Positions 33,462 to 37,500 of a stretch of 37,500 nt of DNA are shown in pieces. The stretch is from Leptospira kirschneri serovar Cynopteri str. 3522 CT (GTDB lineage Bacteria > Spirochaetota > Leptospiria > Leptospirales > Leptospiraceae), in NCBI RefSeq assembly GCF_000243695.2, contig NZ_AHMN02000011.1, forward strand, positions 1 to 37,500, read 5' to 3'. Position 1 is the stretch's first letter; each line of letters starts with the position of its first letter. The position numbers and the translations under genes were made by a program. The notes under the pieces are model-generated. The model saw only the letters and a program-made list of their open reading frames with translations. It ran no database searches and was not told the origin of the DNA.

Positions 33462-33905
33462 TTAGTTTAGTTTTTCTTCGATCAGAGAATCCACGGAAGC
33501 TTTTCCACCACCTTTGACCAAAAGCGCCAAGGAAATTGCAACAAAAAGAAGATGAAACTCATATCCTTCTCCCTGTTGATTTCCAAACCAGTTCATAAAA
33601 AAACCGTTTGGTAAATGGATCAGAGTCGCTCCGATCATGATGATTCCAATTCCAAAAGCGGACAATCTTGTCAGAAAGCCAAAGATAAGCCCAAGCGCTC
33701 CGAGAAATTCTCCGATAATAACTAAAAATGCGATCGGCGCAGGAAATCCTTGTCCTGTAAAAAATCCCATGGTTCCCGAAAATCCGTGACCCCCAAACCA
33801 ACCTAGTAGTTTTTGCGCACCGTGTGGAAACATTACGATTCCTGCAACTAATCTAAGGATTAAAGAACCTAAGTCTGAATCCGTCTTAAAAAATTTTTGA
33901 AGCAT
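33462..33905 (-). CDS. DoxX-family membrane protein
   Basis: The 147-residue protein has the four membrane segments of the DoxX family and its signatures: [20 protein letters not shown] (about residues 17-36) and [18 protein letters not shown] in the middle. DoxX proteins are linked with thiosulfate-quinone reduction in archaea and, in bacteria, with oxidative or thiol stress membrane complexes. I start at the ATG at 33905 because of its near-perfect RBS (aggaggaaatcaa); the longer open frame upstream reads like non-coding sequence. A MarR-type regulator gene lies upstream on the same strand, 427 bases away, and may control it. Confidence 0.92.
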   Translation of the reverse strand: MLQKFFKTDSDLGSLILRLVAGIVMFPHGAQKLLGWFGGHGFSGTMGFFTGQGFPAPIAFLVIIGEFLGALGLIFGFLTRLSAFGIGIIMIGATLIHLPNGFFMNWFGNQQGEGYEFHLLFVAISLALLVKGGGKASVDSLIEEKLN

Positions 33906-34332
33906 TTGATTTCCTCCTAAATGATTCCAAGTTCGTAGTTTCTTTGATGATAAATAATTGAAATTCAAAGTATTGAGAATCCATTTTTCAATTAGAAATG
34001 ATTTTTTGATAGTGTAAGCGTTTTCAAGCATTTCGGGGAGATGGAATTTTCCGGAAATAAACTTGTCGAAACATTTTCTATAAATTGTGTTTCGGAAGGA
34101 TAAAGTCGTATACTGCGTATTAAACAAAAAGGATTTACGATTTTAATTTCTGATTTGGAAACTTTTCTGGATTTTCCGTTAAAAAAAGAAGCTACTTGAT
34201 TGTGAAAGTTATATTCTAATATTAAATTATTTTGATTTAAGGTATTAGGATTCGTTTCTATAAAAATACTAGAATTTATTTCTAAAATCAATGTATTAGT
34301 TTTAATATTTTTTCTTTGGGTAAATAAGAGAT
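33906..34332. other. Spacer between marR and doxX
   Basis: Open frames exist on the minus strand here, but their translations are rich in Asn, Ile and Ser and resemble translated AT-rich DNA. I see no repeat family member and no clear promoter apart from the doxX RBS at the left end. Confidence 0.5.
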
Positions 34333-34782
34333 TCATATCGTTTTCAATCCGATTTCCTTACAGAAATCTCCTAAGTCCAAAAGTTGGTTTTCCGATAAAT
34401 TTCCGAACTTATGAACTAAAGAGTTCAATAAATCAGGAAACGCTTTCTGAATGAGTTTTTTTCCTTCGGAAGTCAGATGAATGATGATATAACGTCTGTC
34501 TTCTTCGCTTCTAACTCTTTGCACTAATCTTCTTTTTTCGAGATTATCAACGATCTGAGTAATATTGCCTTCGCAGGAAAATAGTTTTTGTCCGATTTCT
34601 TTTTGGCACATTGGACCTAAATGAAGTAAAGTTTCTAAACAACCGAACTGACCCGTGGTCAATCCGTATTTTGAGAATACCTTTTCTTCCAATTGACGAA
34701 TCGAGTCGGAACACCGACTGAGTTTGATAAACGCGTTCAAAACCGCTTTTTCGCGACTATTTCCTTTGTAGTGTGTTCCCAT
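34333..34782 (-). CDS. MarR-family transcription regulator
   Basis: The 149-residue protein is a winged-helix MarR repressor. The recognition region is [51 protein letters not shown] (about residues 60-110), where the wing with DRR is typical. A Cys in the recognition region (SCEGN) and two others could sense oxidants or electrophiles, as in OhrR/MhqR types; this is inference. The nearest target on the same strand is doxX. A direct repeat lies upstream and could be its own operator. It is divergent from truD. Confidence 0.9.
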   Translation of the reverse strand: MGTHYKGNSREKAVLNAFIKLSRCSDSIRQLEEKVFSKYGLTTGQFGCLETLLHLGPMCQKEIGQKLFSCEGNITQIVDNLEKRRLVQRVRSEEDRRYIIIHLTSEGKKLIQKAFPDLLNSLVHKFGNLSENQLLDLGDFCKEIGLKTI

Positions 34783-34788
34783 AAATAC

Positions 34789-34821
34789 TTTAAATTTAAA
34801 CTATTTAATTTCAAACTATTT
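34789..34821 (-). promoter_or_regulatory. Palindrome and direct repeat upstream of marR, candidate operator
   Basis: tttaaatttaaa (34789-34800) is a perfect 12-bp palindrome starting 7 bases before the marR start. It overlaps a direct repeat, aatttaaactattt (34793-34806) and aatttcaaactattt (34807-34821). The sequence is AT-only apart from three C, so chance is possible. Confidence 0.4.
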
Positions 34822-34876
34822 TTACAGTCAAGGAATTTTTCAATTCAAGATTGTTTCTATTTGTAGTTTCTATGTT

Positions 34877-36103
34877 TTGGAACTTGTGCAGCCATACAGC
34901 GGTTTTTTAGTCTATGATTTAAAACAAATACCAGAAGATTTTCAAGTAGAGGAGATTCTTCCTCCGGACTTGATCCAAAAAACTGGAAAATGGACGATCT
35001 TTAGACTTCAAAAATCTGGTTGGAATACGTTAGACGCTCTTTTAAGAATTTCTAAGGAGTCTAAAGTTTCTATTTTTGAAATCGGTTATGCAGGAAAAAA
35101 GGATCGTCACGCTTCCACTTCTCAATACATAAGTTGTCAAAAACCTTTGAGGGTTCCTAAAGAACTTACAAATGTAATTCAATTGGATAAAGTCGGTTTT
35201 AGTAAAAAATCCTTAAGCACGGAATTGAATGTTGGCAATCGATTCCGCCTTGTTCTGAGAAATTTACTCGAAAGAGAAATTGAATTGATTCAAAACAATT
35301 TCGAAAAAATTGGTAAAAACGGTTTTATCAACTATTACGATTCACAACGATTTAGTCGTTTTCATCCGGAGTTCCGACTTCCTATTCTACCGTTTTTTAA
35401 AGGAGACGCAGAAACTTGTTTAAAATTGATTCTGACAGATCCTTTCCCTGGAGAAAAAAAACAAGCTCGAGACAGAAAAAAAATTCTTTATGACCTTTGG
35501 GGAAATTGGTCTCAGTGTGAAAAATTGTCTAAAAGCAAATTGGAAAAAAATATTTTCTCCAATTTAAAGAGGGAAAAAAATCCCACACAAAAAACATACT
35601 CCGATTTGATTCTTCGATTTCCGGAAGAAGAATTGTTGATGTTGATTTCTTCGTTTCAGTCTTTGATTTGGAACGAATTTGTATCCGAACTTTTCACTTT
35701 CGAAGATTCTGCTGGAGTCTGGATTAAAACAAAAACTGGCCCTTTGTTTTTTCCGGGAGAATCTTCTATTCAATCCGTTCCATTTTCCAAAAATCTTATG
35801 GTTCCAGGTAATCCAGGAATTTATAAATTAGAATATTCTAAAAAAGAAATATATATTTTAAAGAAGATATTGAATCGGAACGGGTTGGCCGAATCGGTTC
35901 TGGATAGTTCTCCTTTTCCAATTGTCAAAATGAATTCTTTTGAACGGAAAATGAGGATACTTCCGAATGATTTTCAAATTGGCGATTTTGAAGAAGACGA
36001 TCAACATCCCGGAAAAAGAAAAGTTAAAATATCCTTTCGACTTCCTTCAGGAGTTTATGCGACTATGTTGATTAAACGGCTAATGCTGAGATCGAATGTG
36101 TGA
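34877..36103 (+). CDS. truD: tRNA pseudouridine synthase D
   Basis: TruD makes pseudouridine at position 13 of tRNA-Glu in E. coli. The 408-residue protein has the family start [11 protein letters not shown] (about residues 19-29) and motif [14 protein letters not shown], with catalytic Asp76. [13 protein letters not shown] is near 154-166 (the family has Y(F/Y)GxQRFG, here with Asp and Ser replacing the glycines), and the TRUD insertion domain occupies the middle. The end [23 protein letters not shown] is the typical closing motif. The frame opens at a TTG (34877). No RBS is clear, and the upstream ATG is in another frame. Downstream is a repeat-rich spacer. Confidence 0.93.
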   Translation: MELVQPYSGFLVYDLKQIPEDFQVEEILPPDLIQKTGKWTIFRLQKSGWNTLDALLRISKESKVSIFEIGYAGKKDRHASTSQYISCQKPLRVPKELTNVIQLDKVGFSKKSLSTELNVGNRFRLVLRNLLEREIELIQNNFEKIGKNGFINYYDSQRFSRFHPEFRLPILPFFKGDAETCLKLILTDPFPGEKKQARDRKKILYDLWGNWSQCEKLSKSKLEKNIFSNLKREKNPTQKTYSDLILRFPEEELLMLISSFQSLIWNEFVSELFTFEDSAGVWIKTKTGPLFFPGESSIQSVPFSKNLMVPGNPGIYKLEYSKKEIYILKKILNRNGLAESVLDSSPFPIVKMNSFERKMRILPNDFQIGDFEEDDQHPGKRKVKISFRLPSGVYATMLIKRLMLRSNV

Positions 36104-36129
36104 CATTTATTTTAAGATTTCACTTAGCC

Positions 36130-36305
36130 TTTACTACTCGAGCGTATGAAAATAATACCGAAATTGAATATGCGGTTTTAGAAAGACTCGGAAATTCTCA
36201 AAAAATTATATCTAACTTGAAATCGTTGACTTTTTTGTGTAAGATCCCACATTTTAAGTTTTGAAACAGACTTAGAATATTATTTTCATACATCTGAGTA
36301 ATAAA
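36130..36305. mobile_element. ~176-bp inverted-repeat element (family C), copy 2
   Basis: tttactactcgagcgtatgaaa at the left and tttcatacatctgagtaata at the right are inverted copies with several mismatches. The ends and length match 7358-7537. The interiors align only when one copy is reversed, and only in part. There is no coding capacity. Confidence 0.55.
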
Positions 36306-36336
36306 AATCGTCTTTTACTCGACTTGAAAGAATATT

Positions 36337-36438
36337 TAGAGTTGTTGAAAAATTCCATAGTGAAGATTCGTAAAATTGCTTCAATTGTCCATTCAATCCA
36401 ATACAAACAGATCAAGAATTAATTTTTCAACAACTCTT
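36337..36438. mobile_element. Family B inverted-repeat element, young copy in reverse orientation
   Basis: Reversed, it is identical to the copy at 25529-25630 over 100 bp between the ends, and one base from 17743-17844. TTA lies at the left border and TTT at the right. Confidence 0.85.
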
Positions 36439-36900
36439 TTGATAATAACTTCCAAAGCCGTTAGAGATAAAGTTTTTCGTATTTTATACAAACTTAAAAT
36501 TTCTAAATCATGACAAAGATTAATAAAATAAATTCAATTGATATTGTGGATCTTTTTTATAAAATCCGTTTTCATGTTTCTTTTGTAAGTGATCTAAAAA
36601 ATTAAAAAGTTCACTCTTTGTTTTACTACATCTCTATCAAATTGAGTACCGTGCCGTTTTAGGTAAGTTCGATAAATTCAATGCGAAAGTGATTGAAACT
36701 AAAGCAGAACTCTCTCTACCATAACCAACCCACAAGTATTTAAATTTTAATATAGATCTGTCGGAACACTTGAGTAATGTGCGTTTTTGATCCCACAACG
36801 CGACCTGTCGAACGACCCATGGGGAGTGAGATGCTGAGTTCAGGAAAGCGTTTTGCTTTAGTTCAATTCTGATTCTAAAATCCTATTCAATTTGTGGGGT

Positions 36901-37055
36901 TGGTTAGGCTCTCTACGGATCGCGTTCTAAACTGTAACTTAAAGTTAAATATCGAATTAAGTTTCTTGCATGTAATTGATTAACCAGAGCTAAAGAGCGT
37001 GGTCCGGTAACTCCGGATTTGCCCCGGTTTTCTTACTCTGAATTTACATGATTAA
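36901..37055. repeat. Dispersed ~155-bp repeat, pair with 6700-6855
   Basis: It shares cggatcgcgttctaaa, ttcttgcatgtaattgatt and ccggatttgccccggtttt with the other copy in the same order and spacing. It lies just before the permease gene at the right edge. Confidence 0.6.
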
Positions 37056-37336
37056 AGTGTAAACTATTCAATAGGTACTTTATTATATAGTTCTTGAGTT
37101 TTCCTTTTGGATTTTAAAACAAAACGTAGAGTTTTTTTGAAAAAAATAGATTTTAAAAAACACTAAAAATTATCTAAAAAACCGTTTAAAAGTGATCAAA
37201 ACATGAAAGTTCTTATGGGTTTATATAGATAAGATGCCTAGACAATTCAATACTATCGGGAGCCTTCCTAAATTTAAAAAAATCTTAAAAGGAAAAATCC
37301 TTGTTCATAGTGAAGGAACTATCATGCTGTCAGAAA

Positions 37337-37500
37337 ATGACGCAGCTCAAGAGATCCCTCAATTTATTCGATTCTATATCACTTATGTTTAGTTCCATGG
37401 TAGGACCGGGGATTTTTATCACAACGGGATATATACTTCATCAGGTTCCAAATCCTAATATCGTTTTACTTGCTTGGATCTTAGGAGGATTTTTAGCAGT
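37337..37500 (+). CDS. Amino acid permease (APC superfamily), 5' end, cut by window edge
   Basis: The first 54 codons read [20 protein letters not shown], then [16 protein letters not shown] and [11 protein letters not shown], the opening of APC-type amino acid permeases: the unwound G-x-G-I-F motif in the first membrane segment (GPGIFITTG) binds substrate. The start is uncertain. An ATG at 37324 has the better RBS (gaagga) but is in another frame and stops soon. The ATG at 37337 is in frame and lacks an RBS, and a GTG further upstream (about 37310) is also possible. Confidence 0.75.
   Translation, partial: MTQLKRSLNLFDSISLMFSSMVGPGIFITTGYILHQVPNPNIVLLAWILGGFLA

Larger units (their letters stand above)
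36104..37336. other. 1.2-kb spacer with two inverted-repeat elements and a dispersed repeat
   Basis: It holds the family C element (36130-36305), the family B element (36337-36438) only 31 bases further, and a block (36901-37055) related to 6700-6855. The stretch 36440-36900 has a cgacctgtcgaacgacccat-like segment of higher G+C near 36800 and no supported gene. Confidence 0.7.

Noticed and set aside
33906..34127. N-terminal extension of DoxX by 74 residues
   Set aside because: The internal ATG at 33905 has a near-perfect RBS and matches the usual length of the family; the extension reads like non-coding DNA.
33992..34336. 114-codon minus-strand open frame with an ATGA overlap to marR
   Set aside because: The overlap looked like an operon joint, but the translation is Asn/Ile/Ser-rich without domain features, and it collides with the doxX 5' region.

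Overview
The window looks like chromosome from a pathogenic Leptospira. The DNA is AT-rich, coding runs are separated by long gene-poor spacers full of dispersed repeats, and TTG starts are common. The marker is a complete 1224-residue, 13-domain immunoglobulin-like lipoprotein that I recognise as LigA, known only from pathogenic leptospires. From memory its sequence looks closer to the L. kirschneri form than to L. interrogans Copenhageni, but I could not test this.

Layout. Positions 1-5225 hold the lig locus on the minus strand: ligA (984-4658) with its leader, then the first 125 bases of a second lig gene, probably ligB, running off the left edge. The second gene has a near-identical upstream region, so about 0.6 kb of promoter and leader is duplicated. 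A fluoride channel gene (fluC/crcB) follows, then a repeat-rich spacer, a frameshifted membrane-protein gene, an alpha/beta hydrolase and prfB. From 15382 down to 10617 valS, purD and an unrecognised gene form a tight operon with one-base gaps. Further right are a small membrane protein, an RRM RNA-binding protein, an acetyltransferase pseudogene broken by a mobile repeat, and a fatty acid desaturase behind a large inverted-repeat operator. Next come comF-dinB, an OmpL47-type secreted repeat protein divergent from a FlaA-like secreted protein, an XRE regulator, lpxD, an EamA transporter and a YhiN-type flavoprotein. The right end has a VOC/GNAT pair, doxX with a marR regulator, truD, and the start of an amino acid permease cut by the edge.

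The genes are mostly housekeeping or envelope functions: translation (prfB, valS, truD), purine synthesis (purD), lipid A (lpxD), DNA damage tolerance (dinB), lipid desaturation, host interaction (lig). They do not form one pathway.

The most unusual content is between the genes. I find (1) eight copies of a roughly 100-bp inverted-repeat element, three nearly identical and one inside a gene; (2) a second inverted-repeat element of about 180 bp in two copies; (3) a 314-bp element with perfect 16-bp inverted ends; (4) a modular mosaic repeat centred on TGTGGGAACT, with more than 20 occurrences; (5) a dispersed repeat of about 80 bp that also covers the candidate promoter and leader of both lig genes; and (6) a 38-bp tandem repeat in the lig leader, four units before ligA but fewer than two before the second lig gene.
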